Assembly (NCBI GenBank): GCA_964247055.1
Contig: OZ176055.1
Location: 3,720,001-3,784,000 of the forward strand
Direction of reading: 5' to 3'
Source of the DNA: Paragordius varius
Lineage: Eukaryota > Nematomorpha
DNA: 64,000 nucleotides
How positions within the stretch are numbered: the first letter of the stretch is position 1; each line of letters opens with the position of its first letter. Shown here in pieces: positions 9,514 to 21,055 of the stretch. The position numbers and the translations under genes are program-made. A model generated the notes under the pieces. That model searched no databases. It was not told the origin of the DNA and worked only from the letters and a program-made list of their open reading frames with translations.

Positions 9514-12500
9514 CACGTAATCGATGCGTCCTATGAAGATATTCCCAGACTAATAATTGACAAGGAACACTTCCCCAGTTTACCATGCCACGCGTCAAGT
9601 TCAACTGCTGCCTCTAATTCATTTTCCATCCCACATGTTACCCATGTCATTCTACCGTCTCCCAGTCAGATTACATCGTCCTTATCATCCTATCTTTTAT
9701 CACTCAACATAACTTTAATACATTCTAGTCCAGTTATCAACACAATCGCTTCATCATCTCCAAGCTGTACCACTTCATCAACAATAAGTAGACCTGGTTT
9801 TGAAGCTGCTGCAGTCTTTGATAATCCACCCTGCCAAGACCTCACTAATGAGTGTTTGAATATACCAAGCAATATCAAGAAGTCCAATCCCGCTACACCA
9901 CTCGCACACTCGACAAAAAAAATACACCAAAACTGTGAACCCGGCATTTGGCAAACACCCTACTTTAGTAAATAATAATCTCACCTTTTTTTTCCAGTGG
10001 CAAACCATTTTGTTTGCCCTTACTATGACTGCTTGATGTCCAGCCGCTGCTCAATCTGGACATCACGGAAGTTGTCCCTGATCAGACACCTGAAGGAAAA
10101 GGACAATTGTACCCCAACAGTCACTCACAGATGCTATCCATGCAATGTGGATATTGGGCCAAGCCCTAGTTCACACCTGCCATCCTGCCCCCATTGGGAC
10201 AGCCCCATACCTTTAAAAAGTTTTTTCTACAAATGCTCTAAATGCTCCCTATCGTTCCAGAGGGCTTCAAGCCTACGTAAGCACGAAAGATCCCATGACC
10301 CGCCTCGTAATCCAATTACCAAAACTAAATCATTACTTGATCTGAAATTCCATTCCAATCTAACACACCGCAACACTAATAGCAATAATAATAACGAGGA
10401 CTCAGATGACCTTGTTCAGTCTGACTTCTATAATCCTTCCACACCTCACATTGATCTAAGTAATCGATTCAACATCCTGACCTCGATCGAGTCTGAGTCT
10501 CCCACTACCTCCTCAAACTGGAACATTGGAGATGATAATTCTGCTTCTACCTCCAAACCCTTGAGTAAGAGGAAAAAGGCTGTAAACCAATCCAACATCA
10601 ATCCAAACAAAAAGTCTAATTTTAACCCTATTGATATCACTATCTCATCACTAAATCCACCCTCAGCTGATCCAATTAGCTCCTCACCGAACCTCAAACT
10701 CTAAGCTCGCTCCTCCATAAGCTTACCTTATTTCATTTGGATAATTGGGAAGAAATTAATACATTCGTATCAGAATTAAATGACTTCTTGCATCCATGAC
10801 ACCCATTCAACCCAAGAACACAAACCAGTCCCAGCAAATTTTATTCCCCAAATACATCCAAAAAATATATCATTTCAACAGGAGAAGAGCCATCCGGCTA
10901 ATTACCCAAGGTCCACCAACCTACTGCACCGCCCCGATTGCCGAGATAGAACAACACTTCCAATGCCTATACAATAATACCCTTCCAGCACCATTCATTA
11001 ATAATGATTCTGATTCCCCTCCAATGATGCCGGATATCTCTTTTACTTGTACAGAGGTGTCCGATAAACTTGGGAAAATGGAAAACAGTTAACCAGGACC
11101 TGATGGTATAAGCTACAGGGACCTTAAAAATAAGGATCCTAAAGCTCTTATTCACTAGGCTATTTGATCTCTGTCTCCAACACAGGAAGATTCCCACTTG
11201 AACCACTCCACCACCATTTTAATCCATAAACATGGTGATAAAGCCAGTTTAAAAAATTGGCGACCTATCGCCCTCACCAGTTGCCTGTATCGGCAGTTTG
11301 CAGCCCTAGTCGCCAATAAAATAAGTCAGCATCTCATAAAAAACCAACTTCTAGATCCCCGTCAAAAGGGCTTCCTCCCCCATGACGGGTGCTTTGAGCT
11401 CAATTACATCATAAAACAAACTTGATCTCTTCAAAAAAAGAAAAAACAAGCTCATGTCACGTGCATTGACATTTCAAATGCGTTTGACAAAATCCCGCAC
11501 CCGATCATCCTAAACAACCTGAAAAGGGTAGGTGTATCGGATGGCATCATATCCCTCATTGCAAACTCTCTCTCACTGGTAAAAAACATCTATACGTGCC
11601 GGTAATGAGATCACTTCTCCGATAAACCTTAACAGGGGCATCAAACAAGGTTGCCCCCTCTCAGGGCTCCTGTTTATAATTGGTTTGAATGAGATCATGA
11701 AGCGGGCCTCCAATAATGGGATTGATTTTTATGCATATGCTGATGACATCATATGCAAATTGAACATCAAAGCAACATCAACTTTATTGTTAACGAACTG
11801 AATCTGATTCATCTTAATGTCAATCCTGAAAAATGCTCAAACATCAACGTCAACAGCGATTCCAGATTTTTGATAAATAATATAAGGATCCCCAATCGTG
11901 GGGTCCACCAAACGATAAAATACCTGGGAAACCCAATAGGGTTGTTCCCAACCATCCCACTACCTGATGTCGAATTAGCCGACAAAATTGCCAAATCAAA
12001 TCTCGCTCCTTGGCAAAAGTTGGATGCTATCAAAAGCTCCTACTACCCCACCTTAACATATTACCTCCGTTTAAATCAATTTAATTACGCTACAAGTGAC
12101 AAACTTGAAAGGCAGCTGTTAAGTATGTTACAATACTAGAGCTCCCAAAAGATGCTACTAACAATTGCATCTTTGCATCGAGGAGTAAGGGAGCCCTGGG
12201 CATCCAGCAGATAAAGTGTGATTTCAACATCTTTAAAATTTATGCTGCTTTTAAACTGCTTCATTCAAATGACCCAATGGTCAAAAAATATGCCCAGGAT
12301 GAACTCAATACTACAATAAAAAAAAGGTAGAGACTTACCACGTCTCCATCCCCTGCAATTATGCAATTATCTCTCCGGCAAGGAAGAGGATGCGAATGGC
12401 CATATCAATTACGCGAATGTATGGTCACTTGCTCGCAAGTCCTCAATCTCACTGGGTGGACCTGGGTCCCCCTAGGTGACTCTTCCTTCGCCATTCAGTT

Positions 12501-13631
12501 CCATCATTGATAGTCCCTGATCTAAAAAATTCTCTTGTCCACCTTCTCCGGAATGCAATAAGAGGTGAGAAGGACCGGAATTTCCAACACCTTGCAAACC
12601 AAGGAAGGTTTATGGAATGTGTCGCCTTGGATAAGTCTTCCCATTCCTTCTTATTCTCAGGCAAAAACCTGAGGTGGAGATTTATTTATAGGGCCAGACT
12701 CAAACTTCTCCCTCTTAACAGCAAACCGGGAAGGTTTGACGATACATCTTGCAGAAGGTGCAAGAACCGGATCGAATCTGAATCTCATGTAATAAATTAC
12801 TGCGTGTTAGACACAGGTATTGTCACCGAGCGCCACAACAAAGTGGTCGATTACATTAAATCTATATTACCCAAAAAATTCTCTATTATATCTGAAAATC
12901 TAAAGGTTGATGACTCAAACCTACGTCCCGACCTAGTGATAACTGATAATACAAATTGTTACATTATCGACCCCACAATCTTCTATGAGAACAGAGTTTT
13001 ATCTTTGGACGATGCATTTAACACAAAGCTCACAAAATACGATCATTTGATTTGCTCCTTCTCTGAAAAATACTCTAAAGTTGAGATTATCTCAGTGGTG
13101 ATAGGCGCTCTAGGCTCATGGTACCCCCGAAATGACAAACTTTTGAATGCACTTGGGATAAAAAACCCTAACCGTATCAAACAAGACCTCATTGCGGAAG
13201 TACTAAAATTTTCATGTGACATCTACCACCTTTTCATCAGTAGTCGGAACATCCAACCGCCAAGTGTGACTCCCATAGTCGACCCTTTCAACGAATAGCT
13301 TCCTTGCTCAAGTCAAATTAAATCTATCCATCGCATTTCATCCCCATTGTTACTCTTTATATTTTATTACATATAATTTATTAAAACATTCAGTTTTATA
13401 TTACAACAAAATATGTGATATGTTTTCTTTGCAATCTCCCATTCAAGCTTTGTCTTCTTTCCCCTATTATTATTATTTACATATATATCATTTTAAAATT
13501 CAAAATGAGTGTTAACTTTGCTACATATTATATATCCTATATGTATGATCCAGAAGTAATTCCTACCTTTGTCTTTCCTTTTACAGCAATGTATTTAAAA
13601 TATTTATATTATTTATTTAATAAATTGTAAC
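9514..13631 (+). pseudogene. Second U1-inserted R2-like element, full length but broken (copy 2)
   Basis: Homologous to copy 1 along its whole length: the N-terminus (LIIDKEHFPSLP-like, about 9545-9590), three zinc fingers in 9997-10320 (CPYYDC...H; RCYPC...H...C; CSKCSLSF...H...H), RT blocks (NWRPIAL at about 11257; YADD at about 11735) and the RLE (RPDLVI, IIDPTIFYEN at about 12920-12990), ending DIYHLFISSRN. It is split into several frames: 9997-10704, 10796-11092, 11198-11425, 11753-12139 and 12507-13298. Many residues differ from copy 1 throughout, so it belongs to a separate subfamily rather than being a recent duplicate. The 3' UTR is about 330 bases and runs directly into U1 at 13632. 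Confidence 0.92.
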
Positions 13632-13773
13632 AATCGTGATCATGAAGGCGATTGCCCTAGTTTGAGACGTGTCCATTGCACCTCGGCCGCGTTGAAGACT
13701 ACGATTGCCCCAAATGGAAGCAAGCCGAGCGCATAATTTCTGGCTGCTGGGCTTTGCGTACGCGCAGAAGCCC
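13632..13773 (+). ncRNA. U1 snRNA gene, 3' part after copy 2
   Basis: Nearly identical to 9245-9386 and starting at the same U1 base (AATCGTGATCATGAAGG). Loop I, loop II, the Sm site and the stem-loop IV hairpin are all present. Differences such as GGCCGCG for GGCCACG and GGAAG for GGGGG show an independent U1 copy. No U1 5' part is found upstream of copy 2. Confidence 0.94.
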
Positions 13774-13966
13774 TTATATTTTCAATACAATTTATCAATT
13801 TCTCAAAAATAAAGGCGAATTGATATTAAAATTATATGTAATAGGTCATTGAAAATATAACCTCTCCATTCATTCCGTCCAAGATCTGGCGTTTAGTTCG
13901 GATAATTAACTTTAAAAAACAAAAGTAACACATATCAACCCGCAAACAACCTTCATGATCACGATT
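13774..13966. other. U1 3' flank ending in an inverted 17-bp U1 piece
   Basis: 13774-13949 repeats the flank after copy 1, with an extra stretch CAAAAGTAACACATATCAAC that copy 1 lacks. 13950-13966 is again CCTTCATGATCACGATT, the reverse complement of the U1 3'-piece start. It is followed by a minus-strand element 3' end. Confidence 0.85.
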
Positions 13967-14880
13967 TTTTATATTTATTTTGATAAAAATAAAAACATAA
14001 GGGTTACAAAACAATGCTAATAAGAAAATAAATAGGGGATCACATGGACATAATTTATATATTAATAAAAATTGAGCGTTATTGTGTTACGGATTCGCAG
14101 TAGGACCGTGGGATGAGGTTGGAGGTGGGTGTTTCCGGGAGGGAGGGGATATAGTTTCTACCACTGGTAAATTCAAAGAATCCAAGTGCGTACATGACGA
14201 TTATTGGCCGGAAGAAACTGTGAGGTGACGATTCTCTATTGTGTGCTTCGTCTAGGGCGTTGGGTCCGTTCTCGTAGCTGACAGTTAGATCGATGATAAT
14301 GCACTTATTGCCAACTGCACCACGAGATCGGGTGGAAGTCTTGACGAGTCCAGCGCTTGATTTTCGGATATTAGTCGTGCATTGGATGGGAGGTTTTGTT
14401 TGATGTGACGCACTATATTATCGTGTCATAAGTTAATTAATCGACTGCTGTTGGAGCAGAACCCAAGAATATGGCCTGTGGATTCGTTGGGCTCGTTGCA
14501 TCTCAGGCTGTTGCGATCATATAAATTGGCAAACCTTTAGCCTTTTGTGGGTAGGAGATAAGGCCTTGCTTTGTGTATGAACTCGGAAGTTGTATGGGAA
14601 GAAATGTGATGCTTTGTGTTGTGCGACACACTGCATTACCTTTCCTTGAAAGCCGGTGTGTTCGAGATCACCGTCGTTGTGATATCTTTTCCACTTTCGC
14701 AGGAGCGATACTGCATTTTATCGATTGTTTATATCGATTGTAATGTTGTTAAAAGCTATGGAAAGCGTTGGGTCGGGTGACCAACTGACCTTGAAGCTTT
14801 TGGAAGCCATTCGGGATTTGGTTCAAACGTTGTCAAACCCATTGTTTCTGTTGATGGAGTCGGGTGGGTTGTCCCCTGAA
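13967..14880 (-). pseudogene. R2-like element 3' fragment, minus strand, broken
   Basis: Read in reverse, the sequence gives the 3' UTR, the C-terminus (complement of GTTACGGATTCGCAG matches the ORF end at 15820-15840), the RLE region, the Cys-rich knuckle and upstream sequence up to the SELASFLSGDNPPDS equivalent. It has internal deletions. At about 14880 the orientation flips to a plus-strand fragment, forming a head-to-head pair. Sequence is close to copy 1. Confidence 0.88.
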
Positions 14881-15955
14881 TGATAGAAACGAAGCTAGCT
14901 CGCTATCGTCGTGGGCGCACTTGGATCATGTCATTACAAAAACGAAAGATTATTGAAAACATTAATATGAAAAATAAGGCTGAGATGAGAACGGATATAG
15001 TCATCGACACCATTAAATTTTCGTCTGCTAGATTCTTTGAATTTACCAGTGGTAGAAAATATATCCCCTCTTTCCCGGAACCAGCGAAAATGGAAAAGAT
15101 ATCACAACGACGGGATCTCGAACACACCGCCTTTCAAGGAAAGGTAATGTAGTGTGTCGCACAACACAAAGCATCACATTTCTTCCCATACAACTTCCGA
15201 GTTCTTACACAAAGCAAGGCTTTATCTCCTACCCACAAAAAGCTAAAAGTTTGCCATTTATATGATCGCAACAGCTTGAGATGCAACGAGCCCAACGAAT
15301 CCACAGGCCATATTCTTGGGTTCTGCACCAACAGCAGTCGATTAATTAACTTATGACACGATAATATAGTGCGTCACATCAAACAAAACCTCCCGTCTAA
15401 TGCACGACTAATATCCGAAAATCAAGCGCTCTCGTCAAGATTTCGACCCGATCTCATAGGTGGCAGTTGCCAACAAGTGTATTATCATCGATCTAACTGT
15501 CACCTACGAGAACGGGGCCAACGCCCTAGACGAAGCACACAATATTAACAAGAAGTATCGTCACCTCACAGTCTCACTTTCTGGGCATTTGACGAGGGTT
15601 ACATCATCCAAATCGTCGTGGGCGAACTTGGATCATGGCACTACAAAAACGAAAGATTATTCGAAAACATTAATATGAAAAATAAGGCTGAGATGAGAAC
15701 GGATATAGTTATCGACACCATTAAATTTTCGTCTGATAGATTCTGTGAATTTACCAGTGATAAAAAATATATCCCCTCTTTCCCGGAAACACCCACCTCC
15801 AACCTCATCCCACGGTCCCACTGCGAATCCGTAACACAATAACGCTCAATTTTTATTAATATATCAATTCTGTTCATGTGATCCCTATTTATATTTTTAT
15901 TACCATTGTTTTTTTATAACCCTTATATTTTTATTTTTATCAAAATAAATACAAA
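14881..15955 (+). pseudogene. R2-like element 3' fragment, plus strand, rearranged (copy 3)
   Basis: Close relative of copy 1. Order is scrambled: 14905-15080 carries the extreme C-terminus (VVGALGSW-like to the FTSGRKYIPSFPE end), then 15088 jumps back to the region before the Cys knuckle (DLEHTAFQGKVM), and the C-terminus is repeated at 15617-15842. It therefore contains a partial duplication of about 170 bases. Stops and small deletions break it. The 3' UTR ends at a U1 piece at 15956. Confidence 0.88.
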
Positions 15956-16038
15956 AATCGTGATATGAAGGCGATTGCCCTAGTTTGAGAAGTGTCCATT
16001 GTTTCTGGTTGCTGGTCTCTGCGTACGCGCAGAGGCCC
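15956..16038 (+). pseudogene. U1 snRNA 3' part with internal deletion
   Basis: Starts at the same U1 base as the others (AATCGTGATATGAAGGCGATTGCCC). It then loses about 60 bases from loop II to the Sm site (CCATTG joins TTTCTGG) and ends with the stem-loop IV hairpin. That hairpin shows a paired change relative to copy 1 (CTCTGCG with CGCAGAG), so pairing was kept. Confidence 0.9.
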
Positions 16039-16214
16039 TTATATTGTCAATACAATTTGTCAAAAATAAACGCCTTTAATTTATATAAAATTTAATCTAA
16101 TACATGTCATTGAAAATAACTTCTCCATTCATTCTGTCCAAGATCTGGCGTTTAGTTCGGATAATTAACTTTAAAAAAACAAAAGTAATACATAGCAACC
16201 CGCAAACAACCAAC
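16039..16214. other. U1 downstream flank
   Basis: Matches 9387-9468 and 13774-13949 (AGATCTGGCGTTTAGTTCGG, then CAACCCGCAAACAAC). It runs on into unrelated sequence rather than into the inverted U1 piece, so it may show the natural U1 downstream DNA. Confidence 0.7.
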
Positions 16215-16725
16215 TCAATAATCCTCAGCGGAGAACAGATTAAAACCGTAAACATTTAACGTATTTAGGCAATATTATAAACAATGACAACAACTTAACT
16301 CCAGAAATAAAACGAAGAATTGCCATTGCAAAAGCAATTACATTCAAATACAACTAGATTTAGACATTACATGATATCAACCTAAAAAATCATGTTAATT
16401 AAGGCAACAATATTCCCCACATTACTATATGGGGGAAAGCTGGACGCTGAAAAAATATGACGAACGAATAATTTTCTTTCGAACTATAATGTTTGGAGGA
16501 AACTTCTCGAAACAAAATGGTCAGACAACTTTTCTAACTCAACCATTTTAAATAATATTAATCCTGAAATGTCACTGATGGGCAGCCTAATACACCAAAA
16601 ACTATCCTATTTTGGCCACATTATGAGATCTAAAAAATAAGTGGTCCTCGTAAATTATAAAGAAGAACTCGTTAGATGAATAACATCCTCAAAGAGACCA
16701 ACCAAACATAAAATTTAATCCTTAT
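16215..16725 (+). pseudogene. Fragment of a second LINE family (RTE/jockey-type RT C-terminus)
   Basis: A broken plus-strand translation resembles the end of the RT region of common LINE-encoded endonuclease-reverse transcriptases. Legible pieces are EIKRRIAIAKAI (about 16305), FPTLLYGG followed by SWTLKKYDER (about 16420-16470), and INPEMSLMGSLIHQKLSYFGHIMRSKK (about 16557-16640). These match the family pattern in which a YGSE-WTL block precedes a LSYFGHIMR block. It has no U1-targeting features and is a separate family inserted in the U1 flank. It is 5'-truncated and has frameshifts. Confidence 0.72.
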
Positions 16726-16859
16726 TTAAGTCATTGTAAAATAAAATTTTAAATGTAAAATCAACTAAATTAATACAGATTCCTTCTAATCTATCCTTAG
16801 TATCAAACAATATATTTTATCATATCTTTTAAAACTTTTACCTATTACTCGCAAGACTA

Positions 16860-16993
16860 GCTACCAAACGTTGTTATATTTCCCTAACTCAGAGAAACCA
16901 AAAATTAGGCTTTGACCCCATTTAGGACAATCGCAGTCTCAAACGTGGCCGAGAGGACACGTGTCAAACCAGGTCGCCTTCATGATCATGATT
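16860..16993 (-). pseudogene. U1 snRNA 3' part, decayed, minus strand
   Basis: The reverse complement begins AATCATGATCATGAAGGCGA, the same insertion base, and continues through a stem-loop II remnant, GCGATTGTCCTAAATGGGG (stem-loop III) and CCTAATTTTTGG (Sm region). It then has about 35 unrelated bases before a GGTAGCTAGTCTTGCG stem-loop IV remnant. The same extra segment occurs in the copy at 19186-19335. It is the downstream flank of the minus-strand element at 16994-17940. Confidence 0.82.
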
Positions 16994-17940
16994 AAAAAAT
17001 TGAATATATGTTCATATGCCTATGTTGCTGTAAGAAAACCCAATAATAATTTAATTAATTATATCATATTCTAAATATTATGCATTAAAAACAATGCGAA
17101 TATACATGTGATTGTGTGATAGCACAATAATGTAAAAAAGAGGAAGGAAAACGGATAATTAAGAGTATAGGGTGGTTGTGAAATTACATTATACTCATAA
17201 GAAATATTTCTTCCACTAATAAACACGTACATATCACGCTTTGATAATGATAAGATATTATATAATTTTTGTCCGATTTTTTGTATCAAGCATATTTAAT
17301 ATTTTATACGAGCGGTATACCAGGATCCTAAAGCTTCTGTTTGTTATTTAACGTTTAACAAACGCTCAAAGTTTGCTATTTGCGTATACCTTATTATTTT
17401 GTTGTTAAAGGCATCTTCCTTAGATACTTATCCATCTTCATATGGTATGGTTGGATCTAATATAAAGCGGTTTTGGGTATCTGCTATAATTATAAGATCC
17501 GGTCTAAAGCTAGAAGCATTAACTGGTTGATTCTAAGAAATTATTTTAAATTTTGCGGGGACTATTGATATTTATTAACTACTATATTATGTTTCGTGAG
17601 AGGTTCGCTCGCATGGAAACAATAGTTGCTTGCATAAAAGCCGGTTTCATTCCTGTTGTTATTTAGTTTTTGGTTGCCTAAATGCCATTTAATGGTAGAA
17701 TATTTTTTGCTCGATAAATAAATCTCTAGTCATAAAATTTTAAATCTTGCTCATTAAATCGAAATTGATGGGATGTTATATCGAGGGCAACCTGTCGATT
17801 TGAGAGATGGTAAAATTATTTTTGTTTTCTTTTAACATAGCTCTTAGTTAGCTATATGCTTTAAATCAGCATTGGATAGAGAAGCATCTGTAAGATATCT
17901 TTAACAAGAAATAAATCGAGGGTTTTTTCCAAATTGAAAT
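16994..17940 (-). pseudogene. R2-like element 3' fragment, old, minus strand
   Basis: The reverse strand gives FRPDLIIIADTQNRFILDPTIPYEDG (about 17520-17430), the RLE core, then ALGSWYTA (about 17320) and DMYVFISGRNISYEY (about 17240-17195), equivalent to the C-terminus DIYHLFISSRN of copy 2. The 3' UTR joins U1 at 16993. It is more diverged than copies 1 and 2 and has several stops and frameshifts. At about 17940 it meets a plus-strand fragment head-to-head. Confidence 0.8.
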
Positions 17941-18300
17941 AATTCACTTTAATCATAGGGGCTTTGGGATCCTGGTAGACGCGCTCGGATAAAATTTTAG
18001 ACATATATGATACAGAAAATCGGACAAATTAAAGGGGATATCACCATTATTAAAGCGTGCTGTGATATATATCACAAATTTATTAGTGGACAAAGCATCC
18101 AATGATGACGGCATTATCAGAAATTATTCCACATACTCTTAATCTAGGCATTCCCCCCCCCCTTCTTTACATAATTTTGAGTAGCAAGGTATAAAGGGTA
18201 TATGAGATCCACGTCATTACTGCCCATTAAATACGTCTCTTGATGTACACCAGTGAATGGTTGTTCAGTAGCAGCCGCCTAGTTTCTCGGGGGTTGAGTT
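17941..18300 (+). pseudogene. R2-like element 3' end fragment, plus strand
   Basis: Legible plus-strand remains are IIGALGSW (about 17957-17980), RSDKILDIYDTENRTN, then a CCDIYHKFISGQSIQ-like end (about 18055-18105), corresponding to the last 70 residues of the element protein. It is heavily decayed. No U1 piece is seen at its 3' side. Confidence 0.65.
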
Positions 18301-18569
18301 CACTTCGAGGGAAATAATGATATGATATACATATAAGATATGTAAAAATATTTGGTATAAACTAGTTTTTTCTCTACAGAAAAAATCAAATCTTACTATA
18401 TGCTATGTATTCATACAAATGGTTCATTTTTATAGTATGTAATAACATTTTTTTAAATAATTTATATATTGCAACCTAATTTATTATAAAGACTTTGTGA
18501 AATACAGATTATTTTTTATATTTTATTAACTTGATGACTAATAATTGAAACAAGTTTTACCTCGTGTTG

Positions 18570-18705
18570 GATATTGAGGGCTTCTGCGCGTCTAAGACTA
18601 GCAACCAAAAATTATGCGCTCAACGTACCCCGTATTTGAAATAATCGCAGCCAAGGTATAATGGACACGTCTCTAACTAGAACAATCGCTTTCATAATCC
18701 AAAAC
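18570..18705 (-). pseudogene. U1 snRNA 3' part, decayed, minus strand
   Basis: The reverse complement reads GGATTATGAAAGCGATTG, GAGACGTGTCCATTATACC (loop II), GCGATTATTTCAAAT (stem-loop III), GAGCGCATAATTTTTGGTTG (Sm region), then a weakened stem-loop IV with GCGCAGAAGCCC. It starts at the usual insertion base, and the AT-rich sequence beyond (18706-18830) resembles the 3' UTR of the minus-strand element at 16994. Confidence 0.82.
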
Positions 18706-19185
18706 TGCAAAAATATATTTATTAAAATATATTCATATGCTTATGTGATTGTAAAGAAAATAAATGAATAAATTTATTGTATCACATTCTAAATACGAGC
18801 AAATATGTATGTGATTGTGGGGACTCATTTTGTTTAATTTTAATTGAATATCCCTATCATGCATTTTTTATTGAAATTGTTTCAATTACTACACAAATTG
18901 TTTTTAGAGTTTAAAAAATTTAAAGGGGAATTCGGCATAAACTGAATAATAAATGTTTAGGGTTAGATTCAAGGTGTGAATGGATTTTACCTAAAAAGGT
19001 CCAATTTCATTATGCTAATTCATTTAATGATTCGGATTATCCTCTCAAAAAAATATTTGGAAATTGATTGACTGGGAAATGATATATTTTTAGTAACAAA
19101 CACCTTTATATTTTATCATATCTTTTAAACATACCCTTCTTTATTTACCCACTTAGTCGACTTATCAACTCAATGGTAGGTAATG

Positions 19186-19335
19186 CTAATAGCTCACAAG
19201 ACGCGCTACCAAAACTTGATATAAATTCCCCTAACTTACATCAGCCAAAAATTATTCGCCGGCTTTCTCCCATTTGGGGCAATCGGACTCTTAAACGTGA
19301 CATCAAACTAGTGGAATCGCCTTATGCGATTTATG
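19186..19335 (-). pseudogene. U1 snRNA 3' part, variant with insertion, minus strand
   Basis: The reverse complement begins ATCGCATAAGGCGATTCCAC, with loop I shortened. It keeps CCGATTGCCCCAAATGGG (stem-loop III) and AATAATTTTTGGC (Sm region). Like 16860-16993, it carries an extra segment (GTTAGGGGAATTTATATCAA) before GGTAGCGCGTCTTG. The downstream flanks of the two also share AAAAGATATGATAAAATATA, so they form a distinct U1-related subfamily. Confidence 0.82.
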
Positions 19336-19339
19336 TAGA

Positions 19340-21055
19340 AAATAAGTATAAGAAATATGCTAAAAATTAATCATATAGAGATATAGATATTAGATCATTA
19401 AAGAGTGAAAGTAAATGCTTTATGATGACATAGTGGGAATAGGCGTTGGGGTTGTTGGTGTGGGAGAGGAAGCTATTGATAAGGGTGAAATAGTTTTTAT
19501 CGCCGATGAATTTGGAAAATATAACATCGGATAATTTGATATCAATAATTATACCCTTTCTCAACTAGGCTATATTTTTCATTTTGAATAAGTCGAAAAA
19601 TCGCCCATTTTTAAATACCATGATCCAGGAAGGCCTACGACGATCGGGATGATGTGGACCTAATATCATTCGGAACGCTGCTATGAGTTGATTGTATTTT
19701 TGCAGCTTATTATTCTGTGACTTGTCTAGAGCCTAGGTCCGTTTTAATATGTGACTAATGGATCAATGATAAGGCACTGCCCGTACCCACCACGGGTGTA
19801 AGTCTAGAGTCCAGCACTTGGTTTTCAGATATTAACCGCTAGTTGGGTGTGAGGTTTTGTTTGATAGATCGCACGAAGTTGTCGTATCGCAGGTTGATCA
19901 GGCGACTGCTGTTGGTGCTGTACCTAAAAAGGTGGGGTGCGGATTTGTTTAGCTCGTTGCATCGCCGACAGCTGTTTTATTTTTAGCTATTTGTGAGTTA
20001 TAGAAATACGCGCCTTGTGTATCCCAGTCCCTTCAGGTTCCTGAAGACAGAATGAAATGAGAGGCAAGATATTAGCAAACACATTGCATTATTTTTTCCT
20101 GCTAAAAGGTCTCGAGATCGCTGTCAATTTGATATCGTTTACTATTTCGATTGTAATGTAAACGTGGGCGTTGGAACGAGCTACCAGCCGGCTTTTCGAA
20201 GCCCTTCGGGCTTTGCACACATTATAAATCCATTGGTTAAATTCGAGTTTGGGTGGGTTATACCTCGAGAGAAACGATGCTAGCTCATAAGGCGACAAGG
20301 AATTTAGTATGATGCGGTTTTACTCAGTTCAAAATCTCCGCTTCCTCGTTACTTAAACGCTGAATCTACCGGAATATGTTCATATTGTCTTTCGTCAAAG
20401 AAACTCCTAGTGTCTTTGCTACGTGAGCTAAAAAGTTCATGTCTTCCGCACTTTTTGGGACGACGAGAATTTTTTTTAACAGTTTTACATTAGTAGTGCT
20501 AAATGTAGTTAAGTTGGTTATAGCTAAGCATAAGGGTTAGGGTTGGATAGAAGAAATTTTTTATTGCATCGAGTTTTTGCGCGGGATTGAGATTGGATTG
20601 GATGATTTTGTCGTCGAGTTCATAGTTTAGAACTTGATTGAAGAAATGGAGGCCGATTGGATTGCCTAGGAAATTGCTTGTTTCTGTCATATTTATTATT
20701 TTTGGCGAATCAGCTATTGAAAATGGTATAGGATCGCTGCGATTGATTAATGCAACACTTTTTTGCAGATTCAGAAAAAGTTTAATTTTACTGGTGGACA
20801 CCTAGCTTATAGCGTCTTGATGTTTGTCATGATCTTGTGATAACACATAGATCGTCGGCGTATGCCAAAGCATATGCGCTGTATAACCTTGGGCACTTAA
20901 GCGTATTATTGAGAACGAGGTTGAAGATGATTCCAGATAGTGAGCAGCCTTGTTTAATCTCAGAAGAGAATCGTATTAGATTAATGAAACCATTTCTGTT
21001 CATATATGATAGAGTTTCGGTAAATATCGCCGAAGAGTAAAGTAAAATTAACGCT
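19340..21055 (-). pseudogene. R2-like element 3' half, minus strand, broken
   Basis: On the minus strand it reads from within the RT (SDIYRN-like; IKQGCSLSGIIFNLVLNNTLK; AYADDLCVI at about 20840-20990) through NFLGNPIGLHFFNQVLNYELDDKI and NPAQKLDAIKNFFYPTLTLML (20530-20700), SPYELASFLS (about 20280), the Cys knuckle and RLE remnants, to a C-terminus at about 19380-19560, and then joins U1 at about 19335. Stops and small deletions break it. It is 5'-truncated at about 21055, where it meets a plus-strand copy. Confidence 0.85.
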
